From: Tetranychus cinnabarinus
Lineage: Eukaryota > Arthropoda > Arachnida > Trombidiformes > Tetranychidae
Assembly: GCA_022266195.1 (NCBI GenBank)
Contig: WHVY01000001.1
Span: forward strand, 1,488,001 to 1,552,000
Reading direction: 5' to 3'
Length of the DNA: 64,000 bases
Shown: positions 1 to 15,000 of the stretch, in pieces
Layout: each line of letters starts with the position of its first letter
Numbering within the stretch: position 1 is the first letter of the stretch
Notes under the pieces: generated by a model
What the model was told of the DNA's origin: nothing
The model's input: the letters and a program-made list of their open reading frames with translations, nothing else
Databases searched by the model: none
Position numbers and translations under genes: made by a program

Positions 1-1100
1 TTTTTATTTACAAAAATACAACTTATTTTTGAGATTTTTTGTTATCAAAATGTAAAAATGGCAGGATTTGTATCGGGATAAAATTAATTAGCGCAAAAAT
101 GTACAATTTTTGCTCAAGTTCAATTGAATGGATAGAGAATGGGTTTTGATAGATCGGTTATTTAAGTTAAGGACTAACAATTTAAAAGGGGGAGAACTAT
201 TTTAAAATAAAATATTGGTACAATTGAAATTAAGAGACAGGATTAAGAAGTAAAATTAATTTTCTTCTGAACCTGAAAATAAAAGTAAAGCACTTGTGGT
301 GGTTGCGCATCCAGCAAATCGTTGGTTTTTTTAAAAATTAAAGACTTGAAACCTTAATAAGGTTAGATACATCAGATGAGATTGAGGAGAATGGGATGAA
401 GATGATGATGGTTAATGTATACAAAACAAGGTAAAAATGGATTAACGCTAAAATAGTGATGAAGAAGAGACAAATTTAAGATTCTCCTCATCCCTTACAC
501 AATAAGTATACACAACGAAAATAAGATGATTTGTAAAAATAAATAGGCAGAAGGCTGCCTGTTGATGGCGTTGTAAGTAGCGAATTACCCACAGGATAGG
601 CCAACGTTAGATTCCAAGCTTCTTTAATTAAGCGATAATAACGTATCTGTATTTATCTACTGCATCGTTGTTCGAATGTGATTTTTATCCTTTTCTGGCA
701 AAACAATTCAAACCGGTTTTACAGGTGATACAGTATAAACTTGGAATCAAAGGTTGGTGGTGAAGATGACAATGATTGTCTTTCAAAATGATACATAATG
801 TGATAGTTATAATTGTTTGATTGTTCAAATTGTGTTGATAACTATGGACTTATTCAATATGAGTTGAATTTATGTTTTTCTGGTGTTTCCCAGTTTTAGT
901 AAAGATGATGGTAAGAATGATGTTGATGAACAATTCGATAGTAATTAAGAAATAAGAGATCCATAATGGTAGACATAATGATGAATAGATTAACAGTGAT
1001 CAAAAATTCGACATTGAATTGATCAAATTTACTCGGAGTAAATGACCTTTTTGTCGATTAATCAAGAAGATTGAAATAATTTCTTGCTTGATGCGGCTCT
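1..1100. other. 3' flank / probable 3' UTR of the Sas-like gene
   Basis: No open frame looks coding. The sequence follows the Sas stop codon in transcript direction, so much of it is probably 3' UTR. An AATAAA on the minus strand at about 3-8 could be a polyadenylation signal, but nothing proves it is used. Confidence 0.4.
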
Positions 1101-4100
1101 TTACGCGGATCCATTTTTCATTGGTTCCTCTCCAGGCTTTTCACCATCGTAAGTCTGAAAAAATAGAATGAAAACGGTTTTTAGAGTCTTGATTCAACAA
1201 TTAATTCAAGTATCAACCAATCTTAAATTACCTTATAAGTGGGATTATCATAAGCTGCTTCAGACGGAGCTCGAGTTATTGCTGCTTTGGCACAAGTTTT
1301 AGTTTTCATTAAGACACAAAGTAAAGTCACAAATCCGATTCCAGTTATAATGGCAAAAATGGCAACGATCATCAAAGCAATATAATAAGGTTTAATTGCT
1401 TCACCGCTGCTACTTTCCTTAAGAGCTTCAGCTTCATTGGCTGTAAAAATGAAAAGAAAGTTGAATAAATTAATAATTGTTCAGCAAAATTTATATTATA
1501 ACAAGTTATACCTGATGGATCATCGTCTCTGTTTTCATTAATTACAGGTTTAAGATCTTCTTTTGTATTAAATGTTACTGTATTTGTTGAAAGGGTTGCT
1601 CCATTAGCAAGGTAAAGATCCATCCATGCCTTATAACGGTTATTTGGACGTAATCCATCAACAATTACGGTTCCATCTTCAGATGGAGTTTTAAACATGT
1701 GAACCATCTTATTCTCCAATCCTTCTGAATTGGCTTCTCGGAAATTAACTTTAACAACATTTACATATTTATCAGTTGGCCTGGGAAGACCACGAAGCTT
1801 AATCATAGTACGATAACTTTCAGGGGAAACATCAATTGAGGGTACAAAATCAAATTCATTAGGACGAGCTGGCATCTCAATGGTAACTGGTTTAGCGGAA
1901 AGTAATTGAGTTTGCAAGCTTTCCGCTGGCCTAAGAATTAAATCAACCACATAAGAAAGGCCAGACCTTAGATCACGTAAAGTGTATTCATTGACATCAC
2001 GATGAATCATTGGAGTGGTTATCCATTTATCAAATGGATCGGTGGTTAAACGGTATTTAATTGTGATTCCATCAATGAGTGACTTTTCTCGTGGTTCCAA
2101 CTTTCTCCAAGATAATTTAGCAGTGGTTCCGTCTACAGCAACCACATGAAGCTCAACATCCATCGTTACTTGAGGTGGAAGTGTTGATGAAGATGTGAAT
2201 GGAATAGGAGATGAAACTGATGAAGAGGAAAGTAAAGTTGAACTTGTAAGTGGATATCCATGAGAGCCGGAAACTGATGAACCTGGAGCAGGTAAATATA
2301 ACTTGTAAATTTGACTTTCAGGTCCTGAATGAAGAGCTTCAATTAGAATGCGAACTTGGAAATAGTAAGTTGTATCGGGTTTAAGTCCACCAAGATGATA
2401 TTCAATGTTTGCCGTGTCAAAAAGTCGTTTGGGTCGAGCAAATTTTTGAACATTCCATTGGTGTCGTTGAATGTTTGGATCGGTTGTGAAATGAACTTCA
2501 GCGTGACCAATTAAGCCGACAAATAGTGATGGAAGAGTGAATCTGATTCGTACTGCTGAATTATTCATGGCAACAACACTAACGTTTTCTAATTCTTTGC
2601 CTGTAAAGAGAAAGAGCACCAAGAAAGAATTAATTTATTGCCAAAATTAAGAGGAAAAAATAAAGCATGAATGATGTGTAATCTTTTCATTAAATTGAAA
2701 GCTTACCTGTTTCTTCTGAATAATTACAAATAACATAGGGACAAAGGACAGGATCTTCTGGTGATATTAAAACTGGAAGTGGACATTCAGCTGAAGGTTT
2801 TAAATGTCGCTCAGTAATTTTAGGACAAATGCCACCAAAACAATCAACTTGAGGTTTACCCAAAGGAGGTGTTGGTTTGCAAGAGCATCGACGACGAGGT
2901 CCTAAGACATTGCTTGGATTGACATCTTCCCATTGGTCACCAACCTTGTAGCGATTGCCATTGTGAATACAGAAGACTGTTGAAAAGATACGTAAAATGA
3001 TGTTAAAAATGGTAAATTAGTTAAAAAAGAAATTCTATCGATTGTGACTTTAATTCTCAGAAAATTACCTGATCTTTCTGAATCTCGGCACATCCAGTGT
3101 AAACAGCAATCGTCACCAGGCAAATGCCCTCGATAAGCCATTTGCAGAGGACAAGGAAGATTAGGTGGTGGAGTTTCAGATATAGGTGGACAGCGATTTT
3201 CACAAGTTACATTTGCGTTCATACATACACACCGAGTGCCACAGGGGAGAAGCTCATTTGGAATCGGCTTGAAATTTGGGAACCTTAAACCAGCGAATAT
3301 GCATGAACCATCGTTTTTACAAGTGGGTCGAGGGCAACAATTTGGTGGTTCAGGAATAAAGTTTGGATCCAATTCCCACTCAAGACACTTTTCATTTGGT
3401 GTATCGAAAAATTGGGGACAAGAGATTGGACCACAGGATACTTTACCATTTGGAAAGCATTCACAAACCGCCTCACAGCCATCATTAAACTGACCAACAG
3501 GTATGGTTCGACCTTTGAACAAACAAAAACCTGGATTTGTATCTGGAATAAAAGGCTTTTCAGACGAGGCTAAAGTTGGTTGAGGCGTTGATGAAGATGA
3601 ATGGTTTTGCTGGTCAATGGAAGAAGTTGATGATTGAATTGGTTCGTCTTCACTGTGATCACAAATCAAATAGGGGCAAAGACATGGATCACTTGGCGTA
3701 ATTATATAAGGTTTTGGGCAGCCTGGACTAGGCTTGGTTGTGTTGGGCGGAATTGGAGGACAACCACCATGACATCGCGTTGTTGTAGTGCCATTGGATA
3801 GTTGAACACAACGACAAGTTTGTTTGAGACATCCTCCAGGACCAGATTCATCCCATGCTTCACCAATGAAATGAAGACGATTATCTTTTCCTAAACAGAA
3901 AGGCTCAACTGTTTCAACAGGCAATGGTGATGTCGAAGGGTTGGGTCGAGCTGTTGACGACGGCACAGGCTGATGGCCCATGGAAGGTTCATTACTATTA
4001 TCAATTGGGTTTTTGATTGATTCCTCGTCCTTTTCATTTGTGTCTTTATTTTTTGAGCAAACAGGAATGGTACAACATGGATCTTCTGGAGATGGAACCC

Positions 4101-7100
4101 AATCACATTCTTCGAAACCAATAGTATCGATATAGATGGGACAACGATCTTCACATTCCCGGGTTCCTCCTTGGCCACAAACGCATTTATATTCGCATCC
4201 ATCGTAAAACTCTTGTCCCACTTGGATAATTTGATTGTTGAAAAAGCAACCATTAAATGAAGAGTCAACTCCTTCAGGGAATGTTTTGATGAAAACTGTG
4301 TTTGATGTTGAATTGGATTTAACTTCTTTAACTTCAACAAAATATTCAGTTGACGGAAGAAGTCCATTGAAATCAATCTCAAACATTCCAGGTTCTAACA
4401 ATTTAAGATCATCCTCTGATACTTCCTTAGCTGACCAAGCTCGACTGTTACCATCATTGGATGATGATGGAGAAATCTGTGATTCAACTTTAGAGTAACG
4501 AATGAGAAATACATGTTTTGATTTGTGATGAATTGAGTTGGGAATAATCAATCGAAGCAATATGTGGGTTGAATTGGTGGCTTTTGCCGAGTCAAGAATT
4601 AAATTGAAAGGTTCCATCTTTTTAACATTAGATGAAACCTTTTCTGTATCACAGACAGCAATTTTACAACATTCAGGATCATCAGGATCAGGAATTAGAG
4701 AGCAAAGTTTTTGATTGTAACCATGAAAAACGGGACATCGAGGAGCGCACTGAAGATGATAACCTTCCTTGCAAATACAACGAGATTCACATCCATTTAC
4801 AAAAGATTCACCAGGTTGGTAGGTTATATTTTCATATCGACATCCAGTAACAGGTAATGGTGCATCAACTGAAACAGTATCTCCAACAGGTTCACCGTTA
4901 TTGAATATTGGTGAATTAGCTGATTGAGATGAATTAACTCTGACCACATCAACTGGCTTTGATTCACATGCCATTGTTTTACAACACGGATCCTTAGGAT
5001 CTTGAATAATGGTACATAAAGGATCAACTGTGGTCACTGGTTCATCCGATCCAATGAATGGACATCGAGGGTTACATTCAACTTCCAAAGCTTCTGAGCA
5101 GATACATTTAAAGTCACAGCCATCGAAAAATTCTTCACGCGGTCCATAAGTTTTGTTTTTGTAATCACAAATTAAATTGGATCGACTGTTGACCTTACGA
5201 CAGCCGTTGATTAAATCATAAGGATCACCTCGATATCCAGGTTTACAGGCGCATTTAGGAGGATCCAAGTCACTGTGATTATCGAGACAAAGTGTATTTT
5301 GTCCACAAACCAAAGATTCACATCTTTTAGGTGATTTAGTGTTGGCTTCAGAGCAAACTGATCCACCACAAGCAGTGGGACAACATTTATCCAAACCACG
5401 ACAATGATAATCATGTTGACACTCTTCAAGACAAAGACCCGTCTCGGATCTGATTCGTGTGGGTTCATAACAGTGACCAGGTTTATCTGAAAAAGCAATC
5501 TCTCCTGACCCTGAGGGAGGAGGCTGGGTGAGTGGAGGTGAAGTTATAAGTACATCTTCAGATGAATTTGTGGGAGGTTCACTGCGGGTTTCAATACAAT
5601 TTAAGCTTGAACAACACTCATCTACAGGAGTCTCGGTACAAGAGGGGTCCATGTTTGTTCCCTTGGAAATAAATGGTTCCTTACAAACTGATCTACAGTC
5701 CCAAAGGTTACCTGATTGACAGGTACATCGTGATTCACATCCATCAACAATTTGCTTGCCCAGAGGGAAAGAGGCATTATCTTTGATGCAACCCTCTTCG
5801 GTTGTTACAATAATCATCTCTGATTGATCTTTAGAGTCAATTTTTTTATTCCTCTCATCAAATGGATATTCCCACAGACCGATTCTAATGATATAACTTG
5901 AACCAGGCAGTAATCCTTCCAAAGTCCAGAAAGGTGTATTGTTTCCTTGAACCTGAATCCAATCCGATCTAGACATTGTATCATTGGTAACATTTAATTT
6001 ACTCAACGATTGATCAATACTGATGGGATTGTTAACTCCAACCAGAGATGAATTATCAACAGGCTTGTACTCAATAACATAACCAGACTCATAATTGGGA
6101 AGCTTGAAATCGTCCCATGCAAAGGCAACCGAGGTTCGCGTTTTACTTGTAACCAATACTTTAGGTCGAGCTTCACTGATTGCTTCCATTGGTTTTACTT
6201 CACCTAGAAAATAAAGTGAAACAAAAAAACAAGTTAAAAGATGAATCAATTATTTTGGGTGAGAAAAGTAAAGCTTCTCAATGGGAAATTATCTACCCAT
6301 GGAGATGAGAGTGATTAAATGAATACAGTGTTTGATTGCCAATTGGCTAATAGCTGTTAATGTACATATATGATTGATCTCAATCGTTCACTGATTTTAG
6401 GTGAGAATCTGTCATTTGATTGTTAACATTTCAGTAAAGATGCCAAAAATTTCATTTCTCAAATTCAGTCGATTACTTGAAAAAAATCCATCAAAAAGGA
6501 TGGCTATCAACTTAATTGTGTGAAATAAAGATATAATAAGAAGATTATACTCCAAGAATACACTTTTTTCATACTCTAATGTATCATGAAAATAATGGAA
6601 ATACAAAATCAAATGATAAACAATATAATAAACTCGTCAACCTCATTGACAAAAGGTTATTGACAGGTTTACCCATTATCAGCCAATAACAATTATAATA
6701 TTGATAATAATCATTACTTTCTAAATTATTAATATTCATGAGATGGTTATTGCAACAATTATGACCCAAGCAATACAAAATTACCTTCACATTGAGTTAC
6801 AAGGCAACATTCAGGATCTTTTGGATCAGGTTTGGTTATACAATTTGGTCCTTTTAATGAATCGGGTTTAGATGGACAACGATCCGAACATTTAATCGTT
6901 GAATTTGTTTGGCAAATACAGATTTGATCACAGGAGATATTGAATCGATCACCAATCGCATAGATTGATGAATTGTGGAAACAGCCATCTGAAAGAAGGA
7001 ACAAAAAAGAAGAATTAAATTAAGAATAAAATTTGAATGAATTAACTGATTCATTGATTATGACAATTTGCTCCTAAACAATTGAAATAAATGGTGTTCA

Positions 7101-9050
7101 TTGCTAAAGCCTTTTGTTAAACTGTTAAACATAATAAACATAATGATGATCATTTAGTTATAATTTTTTCAACGTATTTTGAAGGCAAGCTAAAATAATT
7201 ATAAAGCAACAGTGAATACAAGTGAATTACATTGGTAATTAGATTAATAGTTTACAATTTAAACTTGATTTAAACGTTAAAAATGTCAACATTTCCTTTT
7301 ACTGGAAACTTCCGTCTGATTGGGAATGCAAACCAAGATGATGACCAGTATTATGTTTTATTATAATGATAACAGCAAACCTTTGAATTTACTTGTAATT
7401 AAAAGTGCTACAAAAGAGGACAATTAAGATGCTACCAAACTATTAATGATACAAGATGAACATCAATTAACCAACAATCTTCCTCTTCCTTTCTCTTTGT
7501 ATTTTTTAGCTTTTTAATTGCTCAAGGGTAAAGACTAATTCACTCAATTAAGTGGATTAATAACAGTGTCCAGATATTGAATGATTAGAGGAGTGGATCA
7601 CGCTTCACATCTATTCACAACAATTTGTAAATTATTCATAGATAAATGTCAATCACAGTCAAGTTCATGATTGGTTTGGCAAAAAATTGATGGGAAAATG
7701 AGCAATGAATCAACTAATTTAGTATATTGGTAATCACGATAAATTGGTTTCTCTCATTTCTTTAAATTGCTTTTTACTATTTTCCTTTTTTCCAACTCTT
7801 TTAATATCATAATTCAGGTTGATTCAGTTGATTCAAGATTAGTTAAGATTCAGATGATAACCTTTTGTTTCCACGATTAGAGTTTCATTCATCTTGTCGT
7901 CTTCAACCTTAACCAAGTATTTATTGTTTGGTCTTAAATTTTCAATTATAGCTGAGCCCGTTGATTGATCGGACGACAAACCAATCTGATGAAAAAAAGG
8001 AAAGAAAACAGAAGATAAATTAGTTTATTAAATGTTTATAATTAAGATTCAAATTGCCGCAACGACTTGAAAACATGATTTAAACCTTAAAGATTTTTCA
8101 ATCTGATAAATTTGATTCGATAAATCAACAGTTAATCCAAATGCGATGAAAGCTGATATTGATATTCATTTGTAATATAAATTTTAAATAATTTTAAGCA
8201 ACCCTAAAAATAGCTCAAGATATTCAAAGTTATTTAAAAATGAATAAAATATTCATTAAACATTTTTATTGAAAATTTGCTCTAAATTGAAGGTTTCTTG
8301 TGAATTGAAAAGCTACTTTTCAATGAAACCATTGATCAAGACAATGATTTTTAAGATGATTTTTGTCCAAATTTTAAACTTGAAATTGATTGAAATGATT
8401 GCAATGAAAATGAGCGATTAACAATTGATGAAACTCGCTCAATTAACTGCTTCAATCGGATCCTAATTTAAACTCAGAATCAGCTTTCATCTATTTTTTT
8501 TATCAAAATGTTGAACTTGAATTAAAATTGAATGGTCAAGATGAGACCAAGAATGATTTGGAAGATTAATTGTAAATATAAAAATGATTAATTTGATTCC
8601 AAGAATGATCAGTTAATGGTGAAAGAAATCTGTAAAAGGTTTACATTCTTTCCATACATTTTATACACTTTTATTAGCCATTCGAGATGGCAATTGAAAT
8701 GTAATGTTTGCCTGTTTTATTTTCAAATTTGCTCAAACATTTTGATTGATGAGCAAACAAATAGAATGCATTTGACCATTGAAATCTATTAATCAACCAA
8801 ATAAAATTAAGAAATAACCTTTCATTGAATAAAAGGAATGAAGATGAACAAAAAATACTAACCTTAACTCCTTTGGAGCTCCATGGTATGTTATGACTGT
8901 TGAGCGGTTCAGAACCATTTGCTAGTAAATAATGATAGACCATCATTTGCGGTGGCCTAAGGCCACTAGTGATGGCAATTTTTTTAGGAGCTAACCATTG
9001 CAATGAGATCGTATTTACCGTCGTCTTTACCCTTTGGACGAGTAATTTGT
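1101..9050 (-). CDS. sas: Stranded at second (Sas)-like epidermal cell-surface receptor, 5' incomplete
   Basis: Type I membrane protein; in flies Sas is a cell-surface ligand/receptor of epithelia. Exons (minus, in transcript order): 8863-9050, 7862-7985, 6785-6987, 3069-6203, 2707-2976, 1512-2600, 1232-1440, 1101-1154. All junctions are GT-AG and phases agree, giving about 1,757 residues. Modules in order: FN3 (first two exons), VWC, FN3, VWC, a WAP-like four-disulfide core and an EGF-like module (about 5200-5490), two VWC, FN3, four VWC, one more VWC (2707-2976), three FN3, one membrane span (PYYIALMIVAIFAIITGIGF, 1330-1390) and a short tail with YDNPTYK, an NPxY sorting or PTB-binding motif. 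The final exon adds TYDGEKPGEEPMKNGSA. The first visible exon starts in phase 1, so the signal-peptide exon lies further upstream and was not identified. The architecture plus NPTY tail is diagnostic for Sas; the nine VWC and six FN3 counts are mine by eye. Confidence 0.85.
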
Positions 9051-12000
9051 CTGTAAATTAAACAAGAAAACATTTGTTATTGCAAACTCAAAAATCATGA
9101 AAAAAGGTATTTTAATGTTCATTTCAATCTCATTTCCCTTTGATTTTTGTTCAACATTTTAACCTGAAACATTTTAGCTTTGAGTTGTTTCTTGTTTTAT
9201 GTTTTTGATACAATTTTCTGACCATTTTGCTGGTCATTGTAATCTTTGAATTTGTTTGCTTCATTGTTGATCTGTGGACAATGAAAGATGTTTTTTTACC
9301 AGAAAATTAATGAACATTTTTATATCACAATTGGCACGCAAAGGAATGATTGACTGTTGATTGGGATTTGCATTGATATACAAAATTACATCTAATTGTG
9401 TGCCATTTGTTGAGCTTAATCACATCCAAATCATGCTCATCATAATAGTTATGAGAGAGATGATAATATTAATAATTACATCAAATGTAGGAACAAAGCA
9501 AATTTGTAACTGGTTTTCATTATTAACTTTAACCAAAAATAGGTAATTATTGTTAATGAGAGGGCTAAATTGGTTGGTGAAAAACAATTTTTATTAACAA
9601 TTAACTTCCCAACCAATCAGTTTAACAAATTTTCACCAACATTCAATCTTAATCCACCTTAATTATCAAAAATCATCACATTTACAGTTAAAGCAAAACA
9701 AATCTTCTTCTTGGTCCAATGGTCATCATCGTTATTTTTGTTGAACATCAAACAGAAAGATTCACCAAAGTTATGCTTGATGGATGATTTATAGTTGCTA
9801 TTTTTTTTATAATAGATCATGATTACACAGTGAATAATCAGACAAATTGAAATATTGATTCTTCATCTGATCAAAATTATCGCCTCTCTTAAGTCAATTT
9901 GTCAAGACTTTTTCAGTTTTTAATCAAAGACGAAATGTTAAGGAATGAGAAAATGATATTGAAATATTTTGATTGATAATGTATTGATCATGAAAAGAAT
10001 CAGATTTTATGGTGAACGAGTTTTCCATCATTTACATTGATTGATTGATGGCGATAAGGGAAAAAGATGACGATTTTAAATTATCAATTTGCTGTTGTAG
10101 AAAGAGATTCAATGGATAACTGATTGAATCAAGTGTAACTGGATTAATCATGAAAATTGTGACTCAATGATTGAATAATCACTCAAATCACAAATGAATA
10201 TAGACACATATAAAGCAGATATCACACTTACTAACCATTATTCAAGGGTAATAACTGAACATCATCAGAATCTCACGCTGGTTGATGAAAAAACGTAATC
10301 TAAAATTGTATCCAAAGCAGGTAATAGTCTTGATAGACTCAGACTTGGTTATCACGGAAAAACGATTTAACATGAGTTGACCATTTCTCGGACTTTTACT
10401 CACAAAGTGTCAATAGCAACATTACCAAACTCAACAATTGGAAGTTCATTTTCAAATCCTTCAAACCAAAAAATCCTGAAAACATCTTTTAAAGATTCCT
10501 AACACTTGCCTTAAAATGAATCAATTATCAAAATCAACTCTTAAAATTGATTTCTAATAGTTAATTGTTTATAATAGTAAATTTAAAATGATAATTCGCT
10601 AATTTAGCAAATTAATGATTAACCTTGATTAAATTGTAAAAGGTTTGATCAATATTTGAAGGGAAAATTTGATGTTGATTCCTTGATTAGCTTTTCATGA
10701 ATCTTCAGAATATGTTTAAACTTTAAACAGTAACATGAATATAAATTGATACGGGAAAATAGGTTTGGTACAAAAAGATGAACATGAAAACGGTAACTAC
10801 GATTATCATCTGATATCACCGAAAGTTGTTAAAGGCTAGATGAATTATGTGGATGGGCAAGAGGATTGGTGCAGTTGGATAGTTTAAATGGTCAATCGGG
10901 AGTGGTTTAGTGGGAACAATTTACTTGTTTTAAATGATGTAAATAGCAATTTATCCGGGAGTCGATCACCACTCAAGTTTCAGTTATCATAAGGTGAGAT
11001 GAAATGTATCAAACCAGGAATGAAGGGTAAAGCCTCCTTGTTATTCCTCAATTCCTATGTCCTCAATATTCAATTTACCTAACCTTACAATGTTAACAAT
11101 GTTGTTGTTTAATTGAAATATTAGAGCTGTAAGGTGAAGTGCTGCTGTAGTTGAGTTAATTGAAAAGCAAGAAAAAACTCCAAGTTAGATAAAAATCAAG
11201 AAAACATTGATTCAAATGGAAGACAATTCATTATATGTTGACCACCGTATTCACCAATCTTCATCATCTTACAGAATTTCAATTTTCTCTTCTTATCTTT
11301 CTCATCTTGTCTCAGCTTCTTAACCATTTTCACTGGAAACAGGTAAAGGCACCAACAATGTGTAACATTAGTGCGATCATGATAATACAAAACTAAGAAT
11401 AACCTGAAATAGTAAAGATTACTGTTGATAATGTCAGGTTTGGATTCTTTCAGCAAACCGAATCAATTTATTCTTTTGGGTTAAGGAACAGCTGAATGTT
11501 AGCTCAACATGATCAACTAAATTAATAAACAAAACTTGAACAGTAATACTTAAAGCTTCCAGAATTTTTCAATTGAAAAATCAATTTCCAGGCCAGCAAA
11601 CTACACGGCAAATCAGGTGAAAATAGGAAAAATTTACTCTTCAAGTAACAGTATAAGGCAAACAAAAGCCGTTCAACAGTGACATGGATGGTTAATAGCG
11701 GTAAATGTTATTCTGTAATTACACATTTGACAATTTTTTATTCAGGAAATATCTACTTTTTATGGAACAAAAAAATCTTTGTAAATTGCTACCTTAAAGT
11801 CTACCTTTTTTGAATCATTAGTGTTAAATTATTACAAACATAATCATTATCTTCACTATTGTCACCAAATTACCAGTTTTTTACTCGACAGTTTCATTAA
11901 TTACATGGAAAAACAAACCATCTTTTCAACTTTGGTATGAAACCAACCGTCAAGATTATGATTTTGCATTTCAATCGCCTTCATTGAGTAACTCAATATG

Positions 12001-15000
12001 ACTCAAAAATTTCAAATCTTAAAAAACATTGAAGTACTAAAAGCTGTTTACCAGAATTATATTGGATCGTATGAAGATGAAAATTTCAGTTTAATCAAGT
12101 AAAGAGTTTTGGTCAGATTGATTGTAAACTAGAGTTAAATGTCAATGAGTTTTGAACCAGAAAAAAGTATTCTTATTGTTAATGAATGAGACTCAACACT
12201 TGAACAGCAAAGATTGTTGATGCAAAATCAGATAACAGATGAGTTAAATTTCCATCAACAATTGAATTTTTGATTTCACTTTTTTTCTCAGGGAAGTACA
12301 ATTTAGGCCATTTTGAATTGGATCAAGAGTAAAATGATATTCTTAACCAGTTAAGTTTATGAAAAAAAGGTAAAAGTTAATGAATCCAGTGTTTTCATTG
12401 CTACAATAGAGACGACCCAAAACTGGTGAGAGTGAAGATGATAATGTTGATTGAGTTGCTGATAAAATGTTCATCAAAGGTAAGCTACAGAATGGAAAGA
12501 ATCAGTTTAAAGTAAATCATTCATCAAGTAAATGTTTTCATGCATATTAATGCTTATTGTCCAGACAATGTTTAATATTATTTTTGATGAAAATGAAATT
12601 TCCTTCAATTCTGATTAAAAATTGATTGACTGTTGAAGTCTATGAGATATTGAAGCTTTTTGATTGAGCAAAAGTTGAAATAATTTTCTGACTGACAACA
12701 ATTACCGGCAACTCTCGTAACCATTAAAGTTGTTTAATTCAATTTTTCACATCATTTTCGCCGAGATTTTCTTCACTGATTAGATATGATTGTCTTTCAC
12801 TATCTGACAATTTATCATCTTAATTATTGTTGAGTGTGAAAGGTACCAGAAATTATCTATTAGAGATGGCCATCAAAGCAAAGGTAACACCAGAAAGTGA
12901 CCTAGTAAATGGTCATCAACCAATCTCAAGATTGAATTAGTGTTAATAAGAGTTGATATCTTAATCAAAAATCTTGTTATGCATAAAGTGGCGATAAAAT
13001 TAACAGAAATTGATACAACCAATTAATTTCATGGTATCCAATATCAGATTGAGAAGCATCTAATTGTCATTTTTGTTATTGATTTATAATGACTGGTTAT
13101 GAACCTTTTGATTAACTTTAAGTTTATGTTAAACCAGAAAGTTGAGAAATATAACAATAAATGTTCATCCATTAACATGATTAGTAAAGTTCATCATCAT
13201 TAAAGATTAAGATTTCACGTTGAACTTAATAATGGTTTAGCTCAACATTTAATCAAACAATATTGTCCGGAATAAAGGAGATGGTAAAGTTAATACAAGA
13301 AGATGATTAAAGGTACAATTGAACATTAAGAAAGGTTGAAAAGAAGAAAAGTTAATTTCTTTTTCCTTGTTAAATAATTACAATTAACCTGGAAAATTGG
13401 ATAACATTATGCAAAAGGATTTTCAGCAATATTGGCTGAAATGAAAATATTGAAGGAAAAGTTGAGACAAACATTTAAACTCTGGCTTTAATGCATTGAA
13501 ATGGATGAAATGATTTAGACTCTTTGACTATATTTAATAAATTGTCATAAATTCAATTAAATTGTTTTGATACGGTTTATTGGAAGAAACGTGAAATGTA
13601 ATAATAATATGATAAAAATGGTTAACCAGAAACCACAGAAAACATTAAAAAGGTTATCACCGGTTAATGTGGAGACAATTGATATTAAAAACTGGTCGTG
13701 TGATATTAAATGACTAAGTGGTTGATCAAGGATTGTATTTTGTTCAATCAACAGGCACACACAATCAATGAACCGATAATTGAAATCAAAGTAAACCAAA
13801 AATAGGGAAGAAGCAATCTCAACAATTTACCATGTAATTGTACAACAAAGACGGAAGACATTTGTTTAGCACTTTCTGGGTGAAAAGTTGGGTGAAAAAA
13901 GGTGAGAAATCGGTTCTTTTTTTTCTGTTCTTCCAAAATCACATTAATGAAGATATTAGTAGTTCCTTGCAGTAATTAAGATGCCAGGGAAAAGAAAAGA
14001 AAAATCATTGGAATCAAATGAATTTGAGTGAGAAGGAAAAACCAGATTCGGTAACACCAAAAGTACAGACAAGGATAAATATCGAGACAAAATGACATCA
14101 ACATTCAATAAACCATTAATTCAGAGTTGGATTTTGTTTACCTAAAAAGGTTGCTAAAGAAGCGTTTCATTTTGGTTGAAATGTCACTGTTTTTCTGGTA
14201 ATTTTGGGTTTTAATCTCAATATTTGAGCTCTTTAACCGTTTTGACCATAATTTCAACAAACAAGTTGAAGCAACATTTTTGTTTCATTATCTGAAAACA
14301 AGATTGTTTTCAAATCAACATTTCCCATCTTCAGGTCATCACCTTTTTAATCGGCTAACAGTCAACTGTCCTTTTGCTCTTCTTGATAATCTAACAAGAT
14401 TAACAACAATTGACTTTAAATTCAATCTAAATTTTGTTTGACCAGTTTTGAATAATTGTCTAATGATGAACAAACAAAAAATACAAAAGGTACATATAAA
14501 CATGTATTAATAGGTTTTGATCAGAAGAGACAATCAAAGTAAACAAATAAGCAATGCAAGTTGGCAACAATGAAATCAGTGCCAATTGACCAAGTACCCT
14601 GTTTATGCCAATCAAAGTAAACAAATAGGTACAATATTTATACAATTTGACCATGTAAAATGAAAGGCCATTTACAATCAGAACCATCAGTTTTATGGTC
14701 AAAATGAGAATTGATAAAATTACAGTTTCTAAACATTGTTAGTTGCTACTGTAACCACATTTTTGTTTCATCCAAAATGACCACTTCAATTGCATCTTCA
14801 AAAACCCATTTTTACCTCTTCCTCTTCATAATCATTATCATCAACAGCCAATCCTTTTTTTTCAACAGAAAATCTGGAAATGTACAAAAATTCCGTTCAA
14901 CTGATATTCCGTTTGCTACTTCATACTTATCATTGCACGGGTTATTTGTTTATCTTTCCTCTCATCTACCTTTAACCTTATTTTTGTGTTTTGTTTATTG

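Noticed and set aside
3236..5719. Many overlapping frames on both strands within the Sas exon
   Set aside because: Other-frame readings of a long, Cys-rich coding exon with no independent support.
13748..13942. Minus-strand frame with a phase-1 donor (MSSVFVVQLHG) considered as Sas first exon
   Set aside because: The phase fits but the sequence is not a signal peptide, and the remainder of the frame is AT-rich noise.
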